A stretch of 64,000 bases of DNA from assembly GCF_008692785.1 (NCBI RefSeq), contig NZ_VXJV01000003.1, positions 372,001 through 436,000 on the forward strand, given 5' to 3'. Both the position numbers and the translations under genes were made by a program. The notes beneath the pieces were generated by a model. The model ran no database searches, was not told the DNA's origin, and saw nothing but the letters and a program-made list of their open reading frames with translations. Positions 1 to 8,512 of the stretch are shown piece after piece; position 1 is the first letter of the stretch, and every line of letters begins with the position of its first letter. This stretch comes from Salmonella enterica subsp. diarizonae (GTDB lineage: Bacteria; Pseudomonadota; Gammaproteobacteria; Enterobacterales; Enterobacteriaceae).

Positions 1-41
1 CCAAATAAGGACTTCATCTTTACCAGAAAATATGATTTAAA

Positions 42-68
42 CAGGACCGCTTAATAATAAGCGGCCTG
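42..68 (-). terminator. Possible terminator after bigA
   Basis: An inverted repeat (CCGCTTA/TAAGCGG, extended by CAGG/CCTG around one unpaired base) lies just past the bigA stop codon. On the minus strand it is followed by an AT-rich but interrupted T stretch, so intrinsic termination is plausible but weak. Confidence 0.45.
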
Positions 69-94
69 TATTAGTGTTATATAATGTCGTTTAT

Positions 95-3000
95 TTAACG
101 AAATGTTTTCTTAACGTTAAGCATAAAGCCTTTATCGCTGATACTGTCTTCCTTCCACTGGTATGCGTCCAGATGCAGCGCGGTATCATTGCTGCTGTAT
201 TTCACGCCGATGGTTGCTTGTCCATTAACGCCGCCGCCTTTTTGACCGTCATCCACGCTGAACGATTGACCCGCCGCGCCCTGTAATGACGCCGTGCGCT
301 GGCTCTTGTTGTAGCTCAGGTTCGGACCGCCTTCCAGAGTGGCGGTGGCGCTCCAGCCATCTTTCCCGGTATAGTCCAGATTCAGACCGACAAGGGAGTC
401 CACTGCCGTTTCGTTGCCAGAGTTCATTGACAGGTTAAAGTCTCCGGCGCTGCGCTCTTTGTAGCCGTCCTCCATAGTGTGACGGAATTTCACACCAGCA
501 TACGGCGTCACTTTCAGCGCATCGTCCATCAGGGAGAAGGTTTTTGCGCCTTCACTACGGAATTCCATGTACTGCTGACGCGCATCGGAATCGGCGACTT
601 TGTTGACATCGCTATAGTCAACAGAACGGCTGCTGTCGAGGTTATGCACGTCATAGCGCAGGCTGTTATTCCAGGCCAGGCCTTCACCAAACGCCATGTT
701 ATGTTTCAGACCGAAGAACTGACTGTAGCCGCCGGTCAGGCCGTTATCGCCCGCTTTTTGCGAACCGCCGCCATCAAGACGAGCAATACCGTACTCCAGC
801 GTCAAGTTCTGGCTTGCGGTCAAATCCAGCGTCTGGCGCAGCGCCAGCATGTCGTATTGGGTATCATTGCCCAGTTCGGCACGCGGATCGCCTTTCGCCA
901 CCACGTTGAATGCCAGGCCATCTTTAATTTGCGGCGCGGCATCGGCCAGCATAGTAAAGCGATTACTGAGAATACGGGCCTCGCGGAAGACGGTGGTCGC
1001 CTGGCTGCCGCTGATTTGTTTAAGGGCGTTGTTCAGTTCGGCGGTGGTGCCGACGTTGAGGCTGGTGTACAGCTCATTATTGGTATAACCTGCATCCAGC
1101 GCCTGCGCGACGTCAGAAACGCTGCTGTCGGTGGCGACATCGGCATAGGCGTTTTTGGTCATCGTGACATCAACGTTGCCGCTGCTATCCGTACTCCCCT
1201 GCGCGTTCCAGACCACAGTGGTGGACTGGATTGCGCCTGCATCCGATAGGTTGCTGCCTTCAACGACGTTATCAAACGTGATGGTGGTGTCGGCAGTACC
1301 TGCGGTAAAGCCGGTATTAATCTCCACGCCGTCCAGACTGGCGTTGCTCACCATTAGCTTACCCGCGCTGCCGTCGGCACTGGTGCCCACTACATAACCG
1401 TTCAGGTCGTTGCTGGCGGTGTCGGAAGTGCCGTTTGCGGTATTGACCGTATCGGCTGGATCGGCAGGTAGATTGTAGTCAGCGTAGTGAACTTCGGTAT
1501 TGTTGCCGTTATTACCATTCAATCCTTCTACATTGACGCTGTCACCTTGTTTGATGAGGCCAGAACCAGTCACGCTGTCGTCAATAACCACGGTGCCATT
1601 ATTGACCACATGGCCTGCGCCAGCCACGCTGAAAGCATACGAGTCGCTGGCGTAGATATTGATGGTGCCGTTGTTCTCAATCACAGCGTCAGCTGTTGCA
1701 CCGGAGTCCAGCGCCATGGCAATCATGCCGGTATCGGTAGTGCCTTTGGTGCCGAGGTTGATGGTACCGTTGTTCACCAGCTGCGCATTTTTGCTACCGT
1801 ACATGCCGTAAGCGTTGTTGCCGCTGACGTTAATGGTACCATCGTTCTGCGCTACGAAGTTGCTGTGGCTAATTTTGACGACTGCGCTGCCATCAAGATC
1901 GTAGTTAATAACGCCGCTTTCCTGGTTCCAGAAATAAGAGTTGTAATCGCCGCTGGCGTTGTCGCCGCTGGCGAATACGGCTTGGGTGGTCGCATCCATT
2001 GTGCCAGCGTTAATGAAATCGCCAGAACCGCCCCAGACATTGATGGCACCATTATAGGCTGATGCGGTGAACTCCATATGACCGGTGTTATAGAGTGTGC
2101 TGGCACCGCGCATGTTGATGGCATTTTTGCTGTTATCAATAATCAGCTCGCCGCTGTTGTTGAACACCGAACTCTGATTAAGATCCAGCGTGCCTTTGTC
2201 CGCCCCTTCGTCTTCGTATCCAAGATGCCAGGTACCGCTATTATTGACCACCGCATTATTGTTAAGCTTAGCGCCGCGGTTGACGTCGCCACTGGCAAGA
2301 TTGTTAAAGGTGCCGTTGTTCATGACGACTTGCGCGTCTGCCGTTCCCTCGTTGTTAAATGTGCCGCTGGTGATGGTGACGCTGTTGACGATGCCTTTAT
2401 TATCCAGCTCACCGCTGGAAATCGTAATGGTGTTATTGATGATGCCGGAAGCATTGTTGGTCAGTACGCCGTTGGTCTGGATAGCCAGTTCACTGCCATT
2501 GACTGTCCCGTTATTATCCACGTTGCCAATAATGATAGTTTTTTGATCCAGTGTGACCGTTTCGTCGGTATCGGCGATCACGCCATCCCGCAAGGCATTT
2601 TGAACATAGGGATCGGTTGGGTTATAGGTTGCGCTGTCCTGACAGCTATCCTCTATACAGATGGTGCCATAGTTAACGACCAGGCTGCTGCTGTCGGCGA
2701 GGAACGGCTTGCCGAAACTGGCGTCGATATTAATAGTGCCAGTGGTGTCGTTAATGACCGTACCGCCGTTTAATGCCGCCATGCCGACCAGTTGGTTTTC
2801 ATCGGCTTGCGTGACGCCTTCATCTGCCGTCAGCGTAATTGTGCCCTGGTTAATCGCGGTGCCGCCGTTGAGCGCCATCATGCCGAACCCGGCATTATTG
2901 ACGGTGATGGTGCCGGTATTGGTGGCGGTGGCGTCGCCGTTACCCGAATCCGTTGAGCCAGCAACCATACCTGCACTGGTTATATTGAGGTTTGTGGGCT

Positions 3001-5596
3001 GCCAGAATGTTTTACCGGTAATGTTGCCCGCATCATCCAGCGTCGGGACGAAACCGTCGAGATAAATATCACCGGCATTGCTCGCAGTACCTTTGGCGGC
3101 TGAAACGCCGTATACGCCCGCGCCCTGAAGCGTAATTGTTGCCCCGGCGTCATTGCTGACTTCGCCATAGTTGTTCGCCAGCATCGCGTAATAGGTATTA
3201 CCATACCATTTAAGTGAGTACTCCGGCATGCCGCCGCCGCTATAGAAAGGTTTCTGATCCGAGAGCAACGTGATATTGCCGCCTGCCTTATTCTCGCTGA
3301 CGGAGCCTTTATCCATGGCGATGATAATGCCCGCGCGGGTATCGCTGTTATTGAGATTATCCTTTGTCCAGGCGGTGATAGCGCCGCTGTTGGCGACATG
3401 CGCGCCATCACGCGCCATCAACAGTTGCGCAGCTCCATCGTCGTTGATAGTGCCCTGATTCTCGATATCGGAATCCGCCCCGGAGGCGACTAACAGCGCG
3501 TTGTAGTCATAATACCAGGAGTCCAGGAAGTTCATGTCGATATCGACACTGGAGTTTTCGTCCAGCACCAGTTGGCCGCCGTTCTGTACCTTCGCCAGCA
3601 TCACGTCCCCGCCAATCATGGTGGTTAAGTCTGCGGTAGAGTGGCCGCTCAGCGTGACTTTGCTGTTGCCGTTAATATTAATAGCGTGGATGGCGCTGTT
3701 TTCATCATCCGTAGAGCCGGTCGCCGTAATATTAAGGCCGCCGGTGATATTCACATTGTTATTGTCACCCTGGATGTCCAGACCCGTAATGTCCTGGGTT
3801 TGGCCGACGACATTGCTAAGGTCGCTGGCGTTGAGATTCAACGTACCGTCAAGCGTCACGTCATTGTTGTTCCCGGTGATGGCAATACCGTTGAGTGGGA
3901 TCTCATCAGAAATCAGCGAGTCCTGGGCGTAGTTGGCGCTAACGTTGACGTTACCCTGGATATTTACCGCGTTATCGCTGCCGCTGACATTGACGCCAGT
4001 GGCCCCCTGGAAGACGCCGTCACTGTCCTGCACCGAGTCGACGTTGATGTCGCCGCTCAGATTAACGTCTGACTCAGTACCGCTGACCAGAGCGCCCGTA
4101 CCGTTGAGACTGGCGTCTATGTTGCCTTTGTTGGTGAGGGTGTTTTGTTCTCCCGCCACCACAAAACCAGTCGATCCCTCGTCATGCACGGTGATGTTGC
4201 CATTGTTGGTCAGCGTTACGCCCTGACCGTTGGTAATAATGCCCATCGCGCCATTGGTCACCAGCAGGTCGCCGTTCTGAGTCAGTTTGGCGTTATTGCC
4301 GTCAATGACGGCGACGGTTGAGCCCGCACCGTCTACATGCACATTACCGGCGTTCATCATGCGGGCGTTGTCGCCCTTAATGTGGGTGCCCGTAGCGCCA
4401 TCGGTAATCGTCTGGTCGCCAGCATTGACCACATAGGCGTCGTCACCCTCAATGTACAGCCCGGTAGAGCCTGCTCCACGGGTGGTGGAATTACCCGTAT
4501 TATCGACAATTGCGCCATCGCCGACGATCTTTGCCCCGGTAGCGCCATCGGAGACCTCTAACTCACCATCGTTGATGAGACGCGTGTTATCGCCAAGAAT
4601 AATCGAACCTGTAGAGCCCTCACTGCTAATGGTGGAGGTACCGGTATTATCAATGATGGTTCGGTTACCATCGATAACCATACCCGTTCCACCTCCACTG
4701 ACGTTGATATTGCCGGAAAGCGTGGTACTTGAGTTGCTGCCGGAAATCAAGGCGCCGATGGCGCCGTCAACCGACGTATCGCCTGAAATCGTGTTGGTGG
4801 TGTTATCGCCGGTAATCACCAGACCGACTGCGCCGTCGCTAACAATGGCGTCGCCGGTGAGGGTATTGGTGGTTTTATCGCCGGAAATGATAACACCGGT
4901 TTTGTTAGCGCCGCTCACGGTCATTCCGCGATCGGTAGCGTGGGTCTCGTTATCCCCAGTGGTCACCTGCGTCTGGTCATCAGCAAGGATCAGATATCCC
5001 CGGCTGTCATACTTCCAGTACAGACCGTTTTCCTGAGTACCTTCAATGACGGCAGCGTTATCGTCTGTGACATTCCAGCCGGAGACATCCAGCGTCTTAC
5101 CGCTAAGGGTGGTTAACTGCCATCGCTCGTCTTGTTTGGAATAACTTAGCGTTGCCGGGCCGAGATGTTTGCCGTTATCCAGCTTAATATCATTGAAACT
5201 CAGCGTATCCGCGCCTCTGTCATCAGTGACGCCGTTACTGTAGGATATGATAGAGGTATCATCAGGAGGTGTTGGTGTGACATCGCCGCCATCATCCGAC
5301 GGTGTCGGAGAAACAGTGTGATGCGAGTTGCCATCACTGTCACTATTATGCACGCCCAGTGCGACACTGGCTGCCAGTGCCGCAATACCGCCAGCCGCCC
5401 ATCCCCAGTGATTATCCTGCTCTACTTTAGTAATAAGACATTCGGCGGGCAATTTTTCCCTCTCAGCCTGAGATAATGAGGAAATATTAGTGGGACATTT
5501 ATTATCATCGTCGGTATTATCGGCAGCCATAGCGGGGTAATAAGAGGTTTGCAGGGCAAGCGCAATACCAATAGCCAGGAGTTTTTTCCTTTGCAT
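95..5596 (-). CDS. bigA: BigA-like surface autotransporter
   Basis: This 1833-residue type V secreted surface protein matches Salmonella BigA in place (next to cysG) and architecture. Residues 1-24 form a signal peptide ending AMA. Cys34 and Cys53 may form a disulfide. A second hydrophobic stretch lies at about 64-82, then a Pro/Thr/Asp-rich linker at about 93-114. Residues about 115-1540 are a low-complexity Asn/Gly/Thr/Asp passenger typical of a beta-helix; residues about 255-505 alternate GATG-type and GSTG-type rungs of 24-25 residues. The last about 285 residues look like an autotransporter beta-barrel, but the chain ends Phe-Arg instead of Phe. The ATG is preceded by AAGGA. Adhesion or another virulence role is inferred from the family only. 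Confidence 0.88.
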   Translation of the reverse strand: MQRKKLLAIGIALALQTSYYPAMAADNTDDDNKCPTNISSLSQAEREKLPAECLITKVEQDNHWGWAAGGIAALAASVALGVHNSDSDGNSHHTVSPTPSDDGGDVTPTPPDDTSIISYSNGVTDDRGADTLSFNDIKLDNGKHLGPATLSYSKQDERWQLTTLSGKTLDVSGWNVTDDNAAVIEGTQENGLYWKYDSRGYLILADDQTQVTTGDNETHATDRGMTVSGANKTGVIISGDKTTNTLTGDAIVSDGAVGLVITGDNTTNTISGDTSVDGAIGALISGSNSSTTLSGNINVSGGGTGMVIDGNRTIIDNTGTSTISSEGSTGSIILGDNTRLINDGELEVSDGATGAKIVGDGAIVDNTGNSTTRGAGSTGLYIEGDDAYVVNAGDQTITDGATGTHIKGDNARMMNAGNVHVDGAGSTVAVIDGNNAKLTQNGDLLVTNGAMGIITNGQGVTLTNNGNITVHDEGSTGFVVAGEQNTLTNKGNIDASLNGTGALVSGTESDVNLSGDINVDSVQDSDGVFQGATGVNVSGSDNAVNIQGNVNVSANYAQDSLISDEIPLNGIAITGNNNDVTLDGTLNLNASDLSNVVGQTQDITGLDIQGDNNNVNITGGLNITATGSTDDENSAIHAININGNSKVTLSGHSTADLTTMIGGDVMLAKVQNGGQLVLDENSSVDIDMNFLDSWYYDYNALLVASGADSDIENQGTINDDGAAQLLMARDGAHVANSGAITAWTKDNLNNSDTRAGIIIAMDKGSVSENKAGGNITLLSDQKPFYSGGGMPEYSLKWYGNTYYAMLANNYGEVSNDAGATITLQGAGVYGVSAAKGTASNAGDIYLDGFVPTLDDAGNITGKTFWQPTNLNITSAGMVAGSTDSGNGDATATNTGTITVNNAGFGMMALNGGTAINQGTITLTADEGVTQADENQLVGMAALNGGTVINDTTGTINIDASFGKPFLADSSSLVVNYGTICIEDSCQDSATYNPTDPYVQNALRDGVIADTDETVTLDQKTIIIGNVDNNGTVNGSELAIQTNGVLTNNASGIINNTITISSGELDNKGIVNSVTITSGTFNNEGTADAQVVMNNGTFNNLASGDVNRGAKLNNNAVVNNSGTWHLGYEDEGADKGTLDLNQSSVFNNSGELIIDNSKNAINMRGASTLYNTGHMEFTASAYNGAINVWGGSGDFINAGTMDATTQAVFASGDNASGDYNSYFWNQESGVINYDLDGSAVVKISHSNFVAQNDGTINVSGNNAYGMYGSKNAQLVNNGTINLGTKGTTDTGMIAMALDSGATADAVIENNGTINIYASDSYAFSVAGAGHVVNNGTVVIDDSVTGSGLIKQGDSVNVEGLNGNNGNNTEVHYADYNLPADPADTVNTANGTSDTASNDLNGYVVGTSADGSAGKLMVSNASLDGVEINTGFTAGTADTTITFDNVVEGSNLSDAGAIQSTTVVWNAQGSTDSSGNVDVTMTKNAYADVATDSSVSDVAQALDAGYTNNELYTSLNVGTTAELNNALKQISGSQATTVFREARILSNRFTMLADAAPQIKDGLAFNVVAKGDPRAELGNDTQYDMLALRQTLDLTASQNLTLEYGIARLDGGGSQKAGDNGLTGGYSQFFGLKHNMAFGEGLAWNNSLRYDVHNLDSSRSVDYSDVNKVADSDARQQYMEFRSEGAKTFSLMDDALKVTPYAGVKFRHTMEDGYKERSAGDFNLSMNSGNETAVDSLVGLNLDYTGKDGWSATATLEGGPNLSYNKSQRTASLQGAAGQSFSVDDGQKGGGVNGQATIGVKYSSNDTALHLDAYQWKEDSISDKGFMLNVKKTFR

Positions 5597-5661
5597 AGGT
5601 TATCCTTAATTAAACTGGGCGTATAAAGAAAACGTGATTTACATTTTGTCAGAAAGGTCAG

Positions 5662-5689
5662 TTTATAGTTTGGACTCTGCGTATCCAAA
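5662..5689 (-). promoter_or_regulatory. Candidate bigA promoter with inverted repeat
   Basis: On the minus strand a TATAAA -10-like hexamer (5662-5667) lies 15 bases from TTGGAT (5683-5688). TTTGGA and TCCAAA (5669-5674 and 5684-5689) form an inverted repeat across the spacer and -35, which could be an operator. The spacing is short for sigma-70, so this is tentative. Confidence 0.3.
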
Positions 5690-5882
5690 ATTGCTTCGTA
5701 TGTTAAGGAATTAATAAGTATTTGCCTGGCTAATTACTGGAGCACGAAAAAGGGGCGAAAAGGCTATTTTTTGACGGTGAGGGCTAATTGTTGCAGGGAA
5801 TGATATTAAATATAAATGAATTTAATTTAATTAAAATGTAACGTAAGAATAAATCATTACTTAATGGCGAAAATAAATAGAC

Positions 5883-5899
5883 GCCCTGAATAACAGGGC
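5883..5899 (-). terminator. Probable terminator after cysG
   Basis: GCCCTG and CAGGGC form a six-base-pair stem with a five-base loop ten bases past the cysG stop. On the minus strand it is followed by a T-rich run. It plausibly ends the nirBDC-cysG transcript. Confidence 0.6.
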
Positions 5900-5909
5900 A
5901 TCACGGAAA

Positions 5910-7283
5910 TCAATGATTCGAGAACCAGTTTAATTTATCGCGTAGCCCGACCACGCGACCAACAATAATCAGCGCCGGACTGACCACCTGTTTCGCCAGT
6001 TCGCCCAACTGCGCCAGTTCGCCATTGACCACCCGCTGTTTGATAGAGGTGCCATTTTCAACCAGCGCGACCGGCATATCAGCCTGCATACCGAATGCGA
6101 TCAGTTTTTCCTGGATAGTCACCGCCTGACTCAGACCCATATAGAACACCAGTGTCTGTTTTTCTGCCGCCAGGTTTGCCCAGTCCAGCTCGCCGTCGGT
6201 TTTCAGATGACCCGTGACCAGACGCACACTCTGTGCGTAATCGCGATGGGTTAGTGGAATACCGGAGTAGGCGGAACAACCGGAAGCCGCGGTAATCCCC
6301 GGTACTACCGAGAAAGGAATACCGGCATGACATAGTGTTTCCAGCTCTTCGCCGCCGCGACCAAAGATAAAAGGATCGCCGCCTTTCAGGCGTACCACGC
6401 GTTTACCTTTTTGCGCTTCACGTAGCAGGATCTGGTTGATTTCCTCCTGCGGGACGCAGTGGTAGCCTGCGCGTTTCCCCACAAATACCCGATCGGCATC
6501 GCGGCGTACCAGGTTCATAATGTCGTCGGAGACGAGGCGATCATAAACCACGATATCCGCCTGTTGGATTTGTTGTAACCCTTTCAGCGTGAGCAGTCCG
6601 GCATCGCCCGGCCCGGCGCCGACCAGCACCACTTCACCGCGGTGATCCAGCGGTTCGCTAAACAGTTGCTCGGTCGTCGCGTTAACCGCTTTCTCATCGG
6701 CATTTGCCAGCGACTGCGCCAGCCGGTCGTTGACGAAAAATTTTTCCCAGAAGCGACGGCGTTCGCCCATGGTGGTGAACTGTTTTTTTACCCGGGCGCG
6801 GAGTTGTCCGGCATAGCGCGCGACCTGCCCCAGATGTTGCGGCAGTAGCGATTCCAGCTTCTCGCGCAGCAGACGCGCCAGCACCGGGGAGGTACCGCCG
6901 GAAGAGACCGCTACCATCAGCGGCGAGCGGTCGATAATGGAGGGCATGATAAAGCTGGCGGCTTTCGGCGCATCCACCACGTTGCAGAAGATACGGCGTG
7001 ACTCCGCCGCTTCGCTGACGCGCTGGTTGACGGTATCGTCGTCGGTGGCCGCGATCACCAGCCAGCACGGGTCGAGAAGCGTTTCGTCGAACGGCCCCTC
7101 GACCAGCGTCAACATGCCTTCATTTGCCCATACGGTGAACTGTGGAATAAAGGTTAGCGCATTGACCGTTAAACGTGCGCCTGCTTCCAGTAGCAAACGT
7201 GCTTTGCGTTCTGCGACATCGCCACCGCCGACGATCAGACAGTCGCGGTCGCGTAATTGACAAAATATAGGCAAATGGTCCAC
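5910..7283 (-). CDS. cysG: Siroheme synthase (trifunctional)
   Basis: The 457-residue enzyme makes siroheme, the cofactor of NirB and of sulfite reductase, from uroporphyrinogen III. The N-terminal module (about 1-205) is the precorrin-2 dehydrogenase/ferrochelatase, with the NAD-binding run [13 protein letters not shown] and the SSGGTSP segment carrying the family's phosphoserine. The C-terminal module (about 215-448) is the SAM-dependent methyltransferase, with [15 protein letters not shown] and [13 protein letters not shown]. It starts at GTG, as in E. coli, with GGGG upstream. It is the last gene of the nir operon, 11 bases after nirC, which ties cofactor supply to nitrite reductase. Confidence 0.98.
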   Translation of the reverse strand: MDHLPIFCQLRDRDCLIVGGGDVAERKARLLLEAGARLTVNALTFIPQFTVWANEGMLTLVEGPFDETLLDPCWLVIAATDDDTVNQRVSEAAESRRIFCNVVDAPKAASFIMPSIIDRSPLMVAVSSGGTSPVLARLLREKLESLLPQHLGQVARYAGQLRARVKKQFTTMGERRRFWEKFFVNDRLAQSLANADEKAVNATTEQLFSEPLDHRGEVVLVGAGPGDAGLLTLKGLQQIQQADIVVYDRLVSDDIMNLVRRDADRVFVGKRAGYHCVPQEEINQILLREAQKGKRVVRLKGGDPFIFGRGGEELETLCHAGIPFSVVPGITAASGCSAYSGIPLTHRDYAQSVRLVTGHLKTDGELDWANLAAEKQTLVFYMGLSQAVTIQEKLIAFGMQADMPVALVENGTSIKQRVVNGELAQLGELAKQVVSPALIIVGRVVGLRDKLNWFSNH

Positions 7284-7294
7284 GACATTACCCC

Positions 7295-8104
7295 TTAATG
7301 GCTGGCTGTAACCTTAATGTGGTTGATTTTTTGCGGAACAGGGCGCTCCGATTTTGGCGTAGCATACCAATAACCCAATCCCATGAACACGACGCCGGAC
7401 AAAGTATTGCCGAGAGTGACCCATAACAGATTGTGTCCGATTCCGGACAGGGTATAGGCGTCGCTGTGATGACCAAACCAGGAGAGGGCGAACAACGTCA
7501 TATTCGCGACGGAGTGCTCGTATCCGGAAGCGATAAACGCCAGCAGACACCACCAGATAGCAAGAAATTTCGCCGTGCCTTCCGTGCGGATCGCCATCCA
7601 GATTGCCAGACAAACCAGCCAGTTACACAGTGCGCCTTTAAAGAACAGTACCGCGGCGGGCGCTGTGGTTTTCGCCAGTGCGACTGAGTGAACGATACTG
7701 GTATCGACTGGCAACAAACTGCCGCCACCCCAACTGTAAAGCAGCGCGACAAATACGGAACCGGCCAGGTTGCCGAGCCAGGTTTGCGGCAGGATAGCCC
7801 ACATTTGACCGTGGCTGATGGTGCCTGCTTTGACGCCCAGCGTCAGGAACATGGTGTGGCCGGTAAACAGTTCGGAGCCGGCAATAATCACCAGCGTTAA
7901 GGCGATACCGAAGGTGGCGCCCATCACCAAAGGACGCACAGAAGGATCGAGTAAATTACCGAGGGTGAAGATGAGAATAATCCCGAGGCCGACATAAGCC
8001 CCGGCCATTGCGGAACTGATCCAGAAGCCGAGCGGATTATTCGCCGACAGGCGTGCGATGCGCGCAGCGTTAGCCGCACACTTGTTGATAGTGTCTGTAA
8101 ACAT
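7295..8104 (-). CDS. nirC: Nitrite channel/transporter NirC
   Basis: This 269-residue inner-membrane protein of the formate/nitrite transporter family has about six hydrophobic segments. It moves nitrite (and probably protons) into the cytoplasm for NirBD and limits nitrite toxicity. The start at MFTDTINK was chosen because it matches E. coli NirC and follows GGATGATC-type spacing; an in-frame extension of 25 residues upstream runs into the terminator hairpin and is rejected. It lies between nirD and cysG. Confidence 0.96.
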   Translation of the reverse strand: MFTDTINKCAANAARIARLSANNPLGFWISSAMAGAYVGLGIILIFTLGNLLDPSVRPLVMGATFGIALTLVIIAGSELFTGHTMFLTLGVKAGTISHGQMWAILPQTWLGNLAGSVFVALLYSWGGGSLLPVDTSIVHSVALAKTTAPAAVLFFKGALCNWLVCLAIWMAIRTEGTAKFLAIWWCLLAFIASGYEHSVANMTLFALSWFGHHSDAYTLSGIGHNLLWVTLGNTLSGVVFMGLGYWYATPKSERPVPQKINHIKVTASH

Positions 8105-8158
8105 TTGATCATCCTTAAATTTGCAATAACAATTAAAATTTAAAAAAATACAAAAAAG

Positions 8159-8177
8159 GGGAGGCGTTGCGCCTCCC
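8159..8177 (-). terminator. Intrinsic terminator between nirD and nirC
   Basis: GGGAGGCG and CGCCTCCC form a perfect eight-base-pair stem with a three-base loop. On the minus strand it is followed by T6, then GTA, then T7. It lies nine bases after the nirD stop codon inside the operon, so it should reduce transcription into nirC-cysG relative to nirBD. Confidence 0.85.
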
Positions 8178-8185
8178 AAAATTAA

Positions 8186-8512
8186 TTAACCGCGCAACTG
8201 AACCATGCCCTCTTTCACCCGCGCTTCGTAATGTTTTACAGAGAACTGCTCATCTTCCATGCACAAACCATCGCTCAGGCGGAAGTGCTGCTTTTTCAAC
8301 GGGCTGGCGACCCATAGTTCGCCCTGGTGTTCCGCAATCAGCCCACGAGACAGCACACTGGCCTCAAAGAACGGGTCGATGTTGCTGATAGCGAACACCT
8401 GATCGTTATGGTAAGGACGGAAAATCGCTACCTGTTCGCCGCCTGACAGCGCGCAGACGCCGGTTCCCGGCAGGATGTCATCGATTTTGCAGATGTTTTG
8501 CCACTGGCTCAT
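8186..8512 (-). CDS. nirD: Nitrite reductase (NADH) small subunit
   Basis: This 108-residue cytoplasmic partner of NirB has the Rieske-like fold of the NirD family but lacks the Cys/His cluster ligands, as in E. coli. It is needed for NADH-dependent reduction of nitrite to ammonium. Its ATG overlaps the nirB TGA by four bases (ATGA), so translation is probably coupled. A strong terminator hairpin follows directly. Confidence 0.97.
   Translation of the reverse strand: MSQWQNICKIDDILPGTGVCALSGGEQVAIFRPYHNDQVFAISNIDPFFEASVLSRGLIAEHQGELWVASPLKKQHFRLSDGLCMEDEQFSVKHYEARVKEGMVQLRG

Larger units (their letters stand above)
5597..5909. other. AT-rich intergenic region between bigA and cysG
   Basis: This 313-base stretch holds no gene I can support. 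The half nearer cysG is very AT-rich, as in many H-NS-silenced accessory promoters (inference). It contains a candidate bigA promoter and, beside cysG, a small terminator-like hairpin. Confidence 0.6.

Noticed and set aside
479-2773. Long plus-strand frames opposite bigA
   Set aside because: They mirror the repetitive Asn/Gly/Thr-rich passenger codons and lack ribosome sites.
5661-5680. Possible PhoP box near bigA
   Set aside because: Only one GTTTA-like half is convincing; the second half and the spacing do not fit.
7295-8179. Longer nirC start 25 codons upstream
   Set aside because: The extension reads through the intrinsic terminator and is not present in E. coli NirC.
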